Below the pieces are notes generated by a model that saw only the letters and a list, made by a program, of their open reading frames with translations, was not told the origin of the DNA and made no database searches. Positions 36,601 to 43,534 of a stretch of 64,000 nt of DNA are shown piece by piece. The DNA is taken from positions 1,984,001 through 2,048,000 of the forward strand of contig NZ_FWXT01000001.1 in assembly GCF_900176535.1 (NCBI RefSeq). Direction: 5' to 3'. Made by a program: the position numbers and the translations under genes. This DNA is from Pedobacter africanus (GTDB taxonomy: Bacteria > Bacteroidota > Bacteroidia > Sphingobacteriales > Sphingobacteriaceae). Every line of letters starts with the position of its first letter. The stretch's first letter is position 1.

Positions 36601-36998
36601 ACAACCTTGCCCAGGAATACAATTGCACGCGTTAAAAGCGGCCGCGCATTCTGTACGATGATGGTATTCTGTTCAATCCTGTAAGATAAAGACTGTCCGG
36701 CAAAACAAAGGTCAAGCACCTCTTTTACAGAGGCATTTTTTACGTTAATGGTTACCGGATCTGCCTTGGAAAGCATGTTGGCATTGTAAAAGAAATCATA
36801 GCCGGTTTGTTTTCTGATGCTTTGTATGATCCGTTCAAGTGGAGCGCCTTTTTCCTTTAATGTAATCTGGGCATAGCTGGCTGCGCTAACCTGCAGAATT
36901 ACAGTGGTCAATATGATAAAGGTCAGTTTCAATTTCAATGAAATATTGGCATACACACTGCCTTTTAAGCAATGCTTAAATGTCATGTAAAAATTCAT
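33633..36998 (-). CDS. SusC/RagA TonB-linked outer-membrane transporter with STN domain (locus 2)
   Basis: This 1121-residue transporter has an extended N-terminus (MNFYMTFKHCLKG), a signal peptide (IILTTVILQVSAASYAQ), an STN domain (about 45-115), a carboxypeptidase-like domain (about 130-205), a plug with DAASTALYGARASNGVIVVET and a long barrel ending in LRASF. It resembles the locus 1 SusC in architecture, and the two genes share an identical 18-base start context. The STN domain implies transenvelope signalling through the FecR at 37157. Confidence 0.95.
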   Translation of the reverse strand: MNFYMTFKHCLKGSVYANISLKLKLTFIILTTVILQVSAASYAQITLKEKGAPLERIIQSIRKQTGYDFFYNANMLSKADPVTINVKNASVKEVLDLCFAGQSLSYRIEQNTIIVQNARPLLTRAIVFLGKVVDKNNKPIGGASIRIKGSDTRAVATGQDGTFRIVLQSEKDVLQISYIGFKTQEVKYLPGFPAGSYRIIVMEDDEKLMNEFVVTGTGITRNKNSFTGATATFSGDQLKSIGNNNLIQSLRTLDPSFIQMENNLAGANPNVLPNIEVRGKTSVPIATLRDQFGADPNQPLFILDGFETTLQNIVDLDINRIGSVTILKDAASTALYGARASNGVIVVETIKPKPGKLQFSYSNDFRVEMPLLSVYNMMNAKEKLEFEVLSGRYITTSGSVSSQIELDQLYNDHKKLVEQGVDTYWLNEPVRTGFSENNSIFAQGGDDSFRYGVGVNYKTQTGAMKGSGRDTWSGNINLTYRKKKININNNLFVRGYKANETPYGSFSNFVNANPYFKKDVTSPYLEQTRTARGTVLRVSNPLYNALLPNINSDNNLEVQNNLQLNYDITSDIRLSGGLQLIKGATESTLFLAPEHSSFEEIPLLRKGKYTRNERDNFSYQANALLTYGKVFAEKHSITANARAEINNREFRALQMIAEGFPEGATGNPRFAYSYQANGAPTASSSVSRSVNATLSANYAYDQRFLLDASYRLDGSTAFGSNRQFSPYWSAGLGWNLHNEALLKNRNWLNRLRVYGNIGVTGNQNYASISSTSTYDYNSNTNYNQFGQGVTLSTYGNPDLAPQKTTQISGGIDFSFFKDRLTGYINVYNKRTNPLVVAVDLASSTGLVAFPFNVGTMNTLGGEIKIGYSPIYKLEDRIVWNLNITGSSYKSKYSGLGSALAGLNTQNQQNQTITTKLLQFNDGYSPDDIWAAKSLGIDPGTGREMFLRPDGQYTYDYNAAILSAVGNTNPVIEGVASTYFSYKGFNAGVNIRYQFGGDIFNTALYNKVENITYASVANNQDRRALYDRWRNPGDVAYFKAISQTSVTPQSSRFVQRNNNITGESISLGYTFDRQAWLKRAGLSTVTLTAIANDIFQVSSVLRERGVDYPFAKTISMSLRASF

Positions 36999-37095
36999 AC
37001 ATTTGTTTAGTTTGGGTTTTTGTCCAATGTTTAGTAAAGTCGATTTATTTGAACAGGTTCACCCGAACAGCTACTCATCATGAGTAAAATACAAT

Positions 37096-37129
37096 TCAGG
37101 GGCGTCGCAACCGCTCCTGGATTTTTTTG
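37096..37129 (+). terminator. Hairpin plus T-tract between fecR and susC (opposite strand), locus 2
   Basis: CAGGGGCG (37097-37104) pairs with CGCTCCTG (37112-37119), with an outer T-G pair and one inner G-U wobble; ATTTTTTTG follows at 37121-37129. Compared with 9319-9353 the stem has one compensatory change (T-A to C-G) and the same wobble position. It lies 37 bases from the fecR stop (36 in locus 1) and about 100 bases from susC. The remaining gap (36999-37095) is AT-rich. Confidence 0.55.
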
Positions 37130-37156
37130 TTCAGGGTTACTGCAGTAAGTGTAGAA

Positions 37157-38272
37157 CTATGGCATAACAGTAACCCTCCTTCCTTCTATCTTAAACTGAA
37201 TAATGTCTGGTATAACCATTCTTTTCAGAACTTCCTCAATATTTTTCTGACGGGACATAAACCCCGTAAACTCTAATTTTTCCATCTCTGGAGGACAGAT
37301 TACCTCTACATCATACCACCTGGCTATCTTCCGCATAATGCTACCTAACTCTTCGTTATCAAACGCAAAATCATTATTTACCCAGGCTATATCATTTTCT
37401 GCATTCACAAACCTGGTATTAAGTTTCTGGTTTTTCAGCATACTTTGCTCGCCTGGTCTCAATACCGTAGACACTTCTCCTTCCTTTATTTGCACCTTAA
37501 CTTTACCTTCCAGCAAAGTAGTAGCAACATAACCATCTTCTTTATAAGCGCTTACATTAAAGTGCGTTCCTAATACCTCAACACTCTGTTCATTAGAAAT
37601 CACTTTAAAAGGTTTTTCTTTATTATGCGTCACCTCAAAATAAGCTTCTCCTGTTAATTTGACCTCACGTTCATGACCCGAAAAAGCCACAGGGAAGGTT
37701 AAGGAAGACATGGCATTTAACCAGACTTTAGTACCATCAGGCAAGTTAACCTGGTATTGTCCGCCCTTCGGTGTAGTAACTGTATTGTACTCAACCGCCC
37801 TTGTTTCAGTACTTTTACCAACCTGGTACACCAGCTGCCCATCACTGGTTTTGGTTACTGTAATGCCCGATTGGCTGGCCAGGTTCCCATTTGCAGCATC
37901 GTTTAAAACTATCTTATCGCCATTTGCCAGGGTAAGAATGGCATTATTGCCACCAGGTACTATTTTGGCAGTTGCAGCATCCGCCGCCAGCTCTTTATCT
38001 TTCTTCTGAAAAAGTACCGCCAGCGTTACGCACAACATTACCGATGCAGCTGCAATCCATGGCCATAGCACAATGCGTTTAACCTGTTTCTGATGTACAG
38101 GCAATCCCAGCCATATCCTGGACTTTTCTTCTGCTATCGCCTCAGGTGTAAAATCGGGTTTAGTCTCATCCTCATATTCCAGGTACCAGCTTTCCAGTAA
38201 CGCAATCTCTTCTGCGGTACAGCTGCCTTCTCTGTATTTCTTTAACAATTCCTTCGCTTCTCTATTCTGCAT
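37157..38272 (-). CDS. FecR family anti-sigma factor (locus 2)
   Basis: This 371-residue protein has a cytoplasmic N-terminus, one membrane segment (about 67-87, IVLWPWIAAASVMLCVTLAVLF), a periplasmic FecR domain (KGGQYQVNLPDGTKVWLNAMSSLTFP, GEAYFEVTHNKEKPF, VLGTHFNVSAYK) and a C-terminal DUF4974/STN-like region (RKIARWYDVEVICP). It would restrain the sigma factor at 38363-38929 until the SusC of this locus signals. It is a paralog of the locus 1 FecR. Confidence 0.93.
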   Translation of the reverse strand: MQNREAKELLKKYREGSCTAEEIALLESWYLEYEDETKPDFTPEAIAEEKSRIWLGLPVHQKQVKRIVLWPWIAAASVMLCVTLAVLFQKKDKELAADAATAKIVPGGNNAILTLANGDKIVLNDAANGNLASQSGITVTKTSDGQLVYQVGKSTETRAVEYNTVTTPKGGQYQVNLPDGTKVWLNAMSSLTFPVAFSGHEREVKLTGEAYFEVTHNKEKPFKVISNEQSVEVLGTHFNVSAYKEDGYVATTLLEGKVKVQIKEGEVSTVLRPGEQSMLKNQKLNTRFVNAENDIAWVNNDFAFDNEELGSIMRKIARWYDVEVICPPEMEKLEFTGFMSRQKNIEEVLKRMVIPDIIQFKIEGRRVTVMP

Positions 38273-38362
38273 TACAATATTTAAAAATTACCCGTTTAAA
38301 TGATAGACGGCGAGAACGGTAGGTATGGGGTAGAAAAAAATAATAAAAATTTAAAATTAATT

Positions 38363-38929
38363 TTATACAACCAAAAACAACATCATTCCAAGCTTTAAAC
38401 GCAATATTTTGAGGGCATTATTTACCTGTTTCCGAACGGTCTGCTCTGATAAATTCAGCTGAAGGGCAATTTCTTTGTGGCTCATTACATGTTTGCGGCT
38501 CAGCTCAAACACTTCCCTCATTTTGGGAGGAAGCTCCGAGATCCCTTTTTCAATCAGGGCGGTCAGCTGCCGCTCCCTGACCTGATGGTCAGTAATGCAA
38601 TATCCTGTCTCTATAAAATTTTGTAGTGAACTTACATATTTAGTTTCTACCTGCTGGTGGGCAATCACATCCATGATCCGGTTGCGCACCGAAGTATACA
38701 GGTAAGCTGCAAGACTGGATTTGATCTCCAATGCTTCCTTTTTATTCCAAAGCGCTGCAAAAAGTTCATGGATTACATCCTGGGCCTCATCCTTATCGCG
38801 CAGGCGCTGGCAGGCATGAATGTAAAGCTCCTCAAAATAACGGTTGTAAATAACGGTATAAGCGCTGGCATCACCTTCTTTAAGAAGGGTTATGAGTTCT
38901 GAATCTGAAAACGAACCATAAGCCAGCAT
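38363..38929 (-). CDS. ECF-type RNA polymerase sigma-70 factor (locus 2)
   Basis: This 188-residue sigma factor has region 2 (YTVIYNRYFEELYIHACQRLRDKDEAQDVIHELFAALW) and region 4 (VMSHKEIALQLNLSEQTVRKQVNNALKIL). It heads SusCD locus 2 and should direct transcription of the downstream susCD genes once freed from FecR. A good -7 box is upstream at 38979-38986. Confidence 0.92.
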   Translation of the reverse strand: MLAYGSFSDSELITLLKEGDASAYTVIYNRYFEELYIHACQRLRDKDEAQDVIHELFAALWNKKEALEIKSSLAAYLYTSVRNRIMDVIAHQQVETKYVSSLQNFIETGYCITDHQVRERQLTALIEKGISELPPKMREVFELSRKHVMSHKEIALQLNLSEQTVRKQVNNALKILRLKLGMMLFLVV

Positions 38930-38978
38930 ATTCCTAAAATTAATTTCTACTTAAAATACCTGTTTTACCCAACATCTG

Positions 38979-38986
38979 CAAAATTA
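38979..38986 (-). promoter_or_regulatory. Candidate promoter -7 box of the locus 2 sigma gene
   Basis: The minus strand reads TAATTTTG, an exact TAnnTTTG match, about 50 bases before the ATG at 38929. An ATTG about 21 bases further upstream could serve as the -33 element. This suggests the sigma gene itself is read by the housekeeping sigma factor. Confidence 0.45.
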
Positions 38987-39118
38987 GCTGTTATTCTGAC
39001 AATTGAACAATTTAAAATACAAGCCTACAAATTTTAGAAGGTTTCAAAAATAGTATAAAATGCCAGCAAGTTGATAAAAACACATCCGGATAATCAGATT
39101 TGCCCGTACCTTTACCAA

Positions 39119-40258
39119 ATGTCCGGAATTTACATCCACATCCCTTTCTGCAAAAAGGCATGTACCTATTGCGATTTCCATTTCAGCACCTCATTGAAAT
39201 ATGCGGATGAAATGACGGATGCCATCTGCACAGAAATTGTTAAAAAGAAAGACCGGGTAAACGGGCAGGTGGGCAGCATTTATTTTGGTGGCGGAACACC
39301 TTCTGTACTTTCCTCCAAAGCATTTGAAAAGATCTTCGGCACCCTGGAGCAGCACTTTTCTGTTTCCTCGGATGCGGAAATTACCATTGAGGCCAATCCC
39401 GACGACCTCAACGCAAAAAAAATAGCAGAACTCAGACAGCTTCCAGTAAACCGCTTCAGCATAGGTATCCAGTCTTTTTTTGAAGAAGACCTGATCTGGA
39501 TGAACCGCGCCCATAATGCCTCGGAAGCCGAAAGCTGCATTAAACGGAGCCAGGATGCGGGCTTTGAAAACCTGAGCATCGATCTTATTTATGGCTATCC
39601 TTTGCTTACAGATAACAAATGGCTCAGCAACATTCAAAAAGCCATTGCATTTCAGGTACCGCACATTTCGGCCTACTCCCTAACCGTTGAGCCACGCACC
39701 GCATTGGCCAGTGCGATCAAAAGAGGTAAACAAACACCGGTAAACGATGAACAAAGCGCCACACAGTTCCTAACACTTACAGAAAAACTTCAGGAAGCAG
39801 GGTTTGAGCACTACGAAATCTCCAATTTCAGCAAACCAGGAAAATATGCGGTACACAACACCAATTACTGGCGGGGCATCCCTTACCTGGGCATTGGCCC
39901 TTCGGCCCATGGCTTTGACGGACAAGCACGTTACCTGAATATCGCCAATAACGCAGCGTATTTAAACGCACTGCAAAGTGGCAACCTGGCCGAAAGCATT
40001 GAAAAACTGGATATTTACGACCGCTTCAACGAGTACATCATGACCTCTCTGCGTACCATGTGGGGCAGCAGCTTGCAGAAAATAACAGCAGATTTCGGAA
40101 AGGAGTTCTTAGCAGATACACTGAAAAACAGCAGGCCTTTTGTAGAAAAAAAATGGCTGATGAACCACAACGAGCACCTAATCCTGACTAAAGAAGGAAA
40201 GTTGTTTGCAGATCATATTGCCTCAGAATTATTTTTAATACCCGACGATCATCATTAA
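39119..40258 (+). CDS. hemW: Radical SAM heme chaperone HemW
   Basis: The start at 39119 (MSGIYIHIPFCKKACTYCDFHF) fits the family; the longer frame begins at a TTG and is rejected. Cys11, Cys15 and Cys18 form the C-x3-C-x2-C motif that binds the 4Fe-4S cluster. Further motifs are IYFGGGTPSVL, ITIEANPD, NRFSIGIQSF, and YEISNFSKPGKYAVHNTNYWRG. HemW proteins were long annotated as oxygen-independent coproporphyrinogen oxidases, but most bind and deliver heme. At 379 residues the length is normal. The next gene (SDR) is 11 bases away. Confidence 0.92.
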   Translation: MSGIYIHIPFCKKACTYCDFHFSTSLKYADEMTDAICTEIVKKKDRVNGQVGSIYFGGGTPSVLSSKAFEKIFGTLEQHFSVSSDAEITIEANPDDLNAKKIAELRQLPVNRFSIGIQSFFEEDLIWMNRAHNASEAESCIKRSQDAGFENLSIDLIYGYPLLTDNKWLSNIQKAIAFQVPHISAYSLTVEPRTALASAIKRGKQTPVNDEQSATQFLTLTEKLQEAGFEHYEISNFSKPGKYAVHNTNYWRGIPYLGIGPSAHGFDGQARYLNIANNAAYLNALQSGNLAESIEKLDIYDRFNEYIMTSLRTMWGSSLQKITADFGKEFLADTLKNSRPFVEKKWLMNHNEHLILTKEGKLFADHIASELFLIPDDHH

Positions 40259-40269
40259 ACTACAATACC

Positions 40270-41058
40270 ATGAACAATAAAGTCATCTGGATTACCGGCG
40301 CATCTTCAGGCATTGGCGAAGCCTTGGTCTATGCTTACAGCAATGCAGGCGCCAAACTGATCATTTCGGCCCGTAACCGCGACGAACTTTACAGGGTTAA
40401 AAGTGCTTGTAAAAGTCCGGTTAATATTCATGTCCTCCCGCTTGACCTGGAAAAAACAGAGCTGCTTGCTGATAAAGCCCAGGAAGCCATACGCATCTAT
40501 GGCTATATCGACATGCTCATCAACAGTGGCGGCATCAGTCAGCGTAGCCTGGCCCTGGAAACCCAGCTGCAAACCGAGCAACGGCTGATGAATGTGAATT
40601 TTTGGGGTACGGTTGTACTGAGCAAGGCTGTATTACCAGCTATGATTGCCAACGGAAGCGGCAAGATCGTTTGCATCAGCAGCCTGGTAGGCAAATTTGG
40701 CACACGCTTGCGGTCCGCCTACTCGGCTTCCAAGCATGCATTACATGGTTATTTTGATTCCCTTCGTGCAGAGGTATTCGACAAAAACATCCAGATCAGC
40801 ATCATATGTCCCGGTTTTATCAAGACAAACGTATCTGTAAATGCGCTGACCGGCAATGGCAGTCCGCAGGGAACGATGGACGCTGGTCAGGCCAGTGGAA
40901 TGCCGGCATATGAATGCGCCAGACAAATCATACAGGCCATTCAGCAGCACAAAGAAGAGGTCTACATCGGTGGTAAAGAGGTAAAAGGAGTATGGTTTAA
41001 ACGCCTCTTCCCCCTGCGTTTTTCCCGGTACATGAGAACCGCACAGGTCACACGCTGA
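40270..41058 (+). CDS. SDR family oxidoreductase
   Basis: This 262-residue enzyme has the NAD(P)-binding motif TGASSGIG (residues 9-16), the NSGGIS structural motif, and the catalytic YSASKHAL (YxxxK) with an upstream ISSL serine. It resembles the DHRS7-like classical short-chain dehydrogenases. The substrate is unknown. It follows hemW by 11 bases and its stop codon directly abuts the stop of the convergent FGE gene, with no base between. Confidence 0.9.
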   Translation: MNNKVIWITGASSGIGEALVYAYSNAGAKLIISARNRDELYRVKSACKSPVNIHVLPLDLEKTELLADKAQEAIRIYGYIDMLINSGGISQRSLALETQLQTEQRLMNVNFWGTVVLSKAVLPAMIANGSGKIVCISSLVGKFGTRLRSAYSASKHALHGYFDSLRAEVFDKNIQISIICPGFIKTNVSVNALTGNGSPQGTMDAGQASGMPAYECARQIIQAIQQHKEEVYIGGKEVKGVWFKRLFPLRFSRYMRTAQVTR

Positions 41059-42207
41059 TTAATCGGCAACGCACCTGAAACCGGTATTCTCCAGGCCTGT
41101 ATCTATGGATGATTTCATTTTTGAACTCACCCTGTAACCTTTGCAGTAAGAAGAGTGACACATAAATGATCCTCCCCTGATCACTTTCTTTGGAACTGTG
41201 GGCTCTTCAGGATCGTAGCTTTTTACCGGCCCCTTAGGATTATTTACAGTGCCTTTTAAAGTTTTATAATAGTCAGCCGTATACCAGTCGGCCGTCCACT
41301 CCCATACATTTCCGGCCATATCGTACAATCCGAAACCATTTGCGGCAAAGGATTTGACAGGTGCAACACTCGAAAAGCCATCTGTTTTTAAGTCGTTGTA
41401 AGGAAATTCTCCCTGCCAGGTATTGGCTTTGAGCTTACCCTTGTCCAATGCTTCATCTCCCCATGGATATTTCTTGCCTTTCAACCCGCCTCTGGCAGCA
41501 TATTCCCACTCGGCCTCTGTTGGTAACCTTTTGCCCGCCCATTTTGCATATGCTGCAGCATCTACCCACGAAACCTGGGTTACCGGATAATTTTCTTTAC
41601 CAATGATATTGCTTTTTGGCCCCTGAGGATGTTTCCAGCATGCTCCTGCAGTCCAGCTCCACCATTGCGAAACATCATTAATGTTTACACGTCCGGCGGG
41701 CTTCCTGAACGTTAAAGAGGCGGGCTGCAACAATTCTTCTGCAGGCTTTGGTGTTCCTGGGGGCAGTTGTTTTTTGAGTTCCTCCCAATCTGGTTTGCGC
41801 TCTGCCTGTGTGACATAGCCGGTGGCCTTTACAAAACGGGCAAACTGGGCATTGGTTACTTCGGTTTCATCTATCCAAAAGCCCTTTACCGACACCTGGT
41901 GTGCAGGATATTCATCTGCCCGTCCTTCCTGATCGGCCGCTCCCATGATAAAACTACCCGTAGGGATAAACTTCATTCCGGTATGAGATGCTTTGCCTTC
42001 TCCTGTACCAGAGCCCAGTGAATCTATTGGGGTAAGTGAACCAAACCTTTTGGGCAGCTTGGCATCACAACAACTGGAATCTGCTTTCCCTGTAGTATCA
42101 ACCGCACTGTTCATGGTACTGTCAACGTTCCCACCGCCAGCTGTATTTCGCTGGTTACAGGCGGCAATTGCAGCCACCGCCAGCAAGGATAAAATAATTC
42201 TTTTCAC
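41059..42207 (-). CDS. Formylglycine-generating enzyme-type lipoprotein with both active-site cysteines
   Basis: This 382-residue protein has a lipoprotein signal (LAVAAIAACNQ) and a full FGE/SUMF1 domain (about 75-382; GSFIMG, DETEVTNAQFARFV, YPVTQVSWVDAAAYAKWAGKRLPTEAEWEYAARGG, YDMAGNVWEWTADWY). The signature RGGSFMCHSSYCKGYR carries Cys350 and Cys355, in the spacing of the catalytic pair of true copper-dependent FGE (CHRSYC in human SUMF1). Many Bacteroidota SUMF1-like lipoproteins, such as GldK, lack them. It may convert a cysteine of exported sulfatases to formylglycine. It follows the DUF1501 gene by 39 bases. Confidence 0.85.
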   Translation of the reverse strand: MKRIILSLLAVAAIAACNQRNTAGGGNVDSTMNSAVDTTGKADSSCCDAKLPKRFGSLTPIDSLGSGTGEGKASHTGMKFIPTGSFIMGAADQEGRADEYPAHQVSVKGFWIDETEVTNAQFARFVKATGYVTQAERKPDWEELKKQLPPGTPKPAEELLQPASLTFRKPAGRVNINDVSQWWSWTAGACWKHPQGPKSNIIGKENYPVTQVSWVDAAAYAKWAGKRLPTEAEWEYAARGGLKGKKYPWGDEALDKGKLKANTWQGEFPYNDLKTDGFSSVAPVKSFAANGFGLYDMAGNVWEWTADWYTADYYKTLKGTVNNPKGPVKSYDPEEPTVPKKVIRGGSFMCHSSYCKGYRVSSKMKSSIDTGLENTGFRCVAD

Positions 42208-42246
42208 CCGACTAAAATAAGGATAAATTAAATAGGGCAGAAAAAG

Positions 42247-43515
42247 CTAGCGCATTACACCGATTTTGTTACCTTCCCAATCCGGGAACAAGACCTTATC
42301 GTTATTGATATTCAAGTGTTTATCAGCCACCTCGCTAAATACACTTCTGAAATCGGTGGTCACCGCCAGGTCTCTTCCATCTTCCAGGTTTTCTACGGCA
42401 AGCGGGTTTACCAGTCCGTGTACCAATCCTCCGTTTACGCCATTGCCCAGAATAAAATTGCAGGACCCACGGCCATGGTCTGTTCCACCGGTACCATTCT
42501 GCTTTACCGTACGGCCAAATTCTGTCATGGTCATCACCGTCACGTCATCCTGATAAGTACCCATATCTGCCCAGAAGGCCATAATACTATTGCTCAGGTC
42601 GTTCACGTTCCTGGCAAAAATCCCTGTTTCTGCGCCCTGGTTAAAGTGGGTGTCCCAGCCACCTGATTCAGCAAAAGCGACTTCCATTCCTACATCCATT
42701 TTAATTAACTGGGCAATCTGTTTCAATGAATTGCCCAGCGCAGTATTCGGATATACCGCATTGTTTGATGGTCTATAGTTTTTTGTATCCACCTTCTGCA
42801 GCATTTTTATCGCATCAAAACTCTCTTTTCCGGTTTCCTTCAGCAAACCCGATGAAGTCGTATCGTATAGATCCTCGAAGCTTTTTGCAGCCATATTTGC
42901 TCCCTTCACATTTCCTCTCAGCTGAATGTTAAAATCCTGAAGGTTGCTGATGGCCACTGCCGGGTTTTCGCCATAGAACGACCTTGGCAACGAAGAGGTT
43001 AGACTCACTCCCTGAAAAGGTGTAGCGGCATCATGGCCTAACAAACCTACTGCCCTGTTTAACCAGCCGCTCTCGGTCCCTTTCCGGAAAGGTGTCCCCG
43101 ATTCCATAAAATCCTGGGCATCAAAATGCGAACGGGTACTATTGGGCGATCCGATACCATGTACAATGGCCATTCTTTTTTCCCTGAACATCGGCTCAAA
43201 AGCAGCCATCGAAGGGTGCAGTCCGAAACGGCCGTCCAGATCAATTAAAGGTGTCCCCTTTCCGTTTCCCCTCGCCGCGTCCATAAACAGGGTAGGTCTT
43301 GCCGCTTTTAAATATTTATCTGTAAAAGGTGTTACTGCCATCAGGCCATCCATGGCACCGCGCTGAAAAATACACACCAGAATCTTTTTCCTTTTAAACA
43401 AACCCGGCGCTTTTGTTCCGGCTACAGCTTCTGCCAAAAAACCTGGGATACCACCCAATCCTATACCAAACAGGGCCAGTCCGCCAGCTTTAATAAATCC
43501 TCTTCTTGAAGTCAT
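42247..43515 (-). CDS. DUF1501 family protein with Tat signal
   Basis: This 422-residue protein begins with a twin-arginine signal (SRRGFIKAGGLALFGIGLGG), so it is exported folded. The DUF1501 domain shows CIFQRGAMDGL, HPSMAAFEPMF, FAESGGWDTHFNQG and MTEFGRTVKQNGTGGTDHGRGSC. The fold is thought to belong with the alkaline phosphatase superfamily. DUF1501 genes nearly always pair with DUF1800 genes, as here, with a 19-base gap. The function is unknown. Confidence 0.9.
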   Translation of the reverse strand: MTSRRGFIKAGGLALFGIGLGGIPGFLAEAVAGTKAPGLFKRKKILVCIFQRGAMDGLMAVTPFTDKYLKAARPTLFMDAARGNGKGTPLIDLDGRFGLHPSMAAFEPMFREKRMAIVHGIGSPNSTRSHFDAQDFMESGTPFRKGTESGWLNRAVGLLGHDAATPFQGVSLTSSLPRSFYGENPAVAISNLQDFNIQLRGNVKGANMAAKSFEDLYDTTSSGLLKETGKESFDAIKMLQKVDTKNYRPSNNAVYPNTALGNSLKQIAQLIKMDVGMEVAFAESGGWDTHFNQGAETGIFARNVNDLSNSIMAFWADMGTYQDDVTVMTMTEFGRTVKQNGTGGTDHGRGSCNFILGNGVNGGLVHGLVNPLAVENLEDGRDLAVTTDFRSVFSEVADKHLNINNDKVLFPDWEGNKIGVMR

Positions 43516-43534
43516 GATGATCGTATTTTAAGGT

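Noticed and set aside
42247..43515. CIFQR in DUF1501 as a possible formylglycine (CxPxR) target of the neighbouring FGE
   Set aside because: The Pro/Ala position is Phe, and the segment is the first core strand of the fold (CIFQRGAMDGL), not a sulfatase nucleophile loop.
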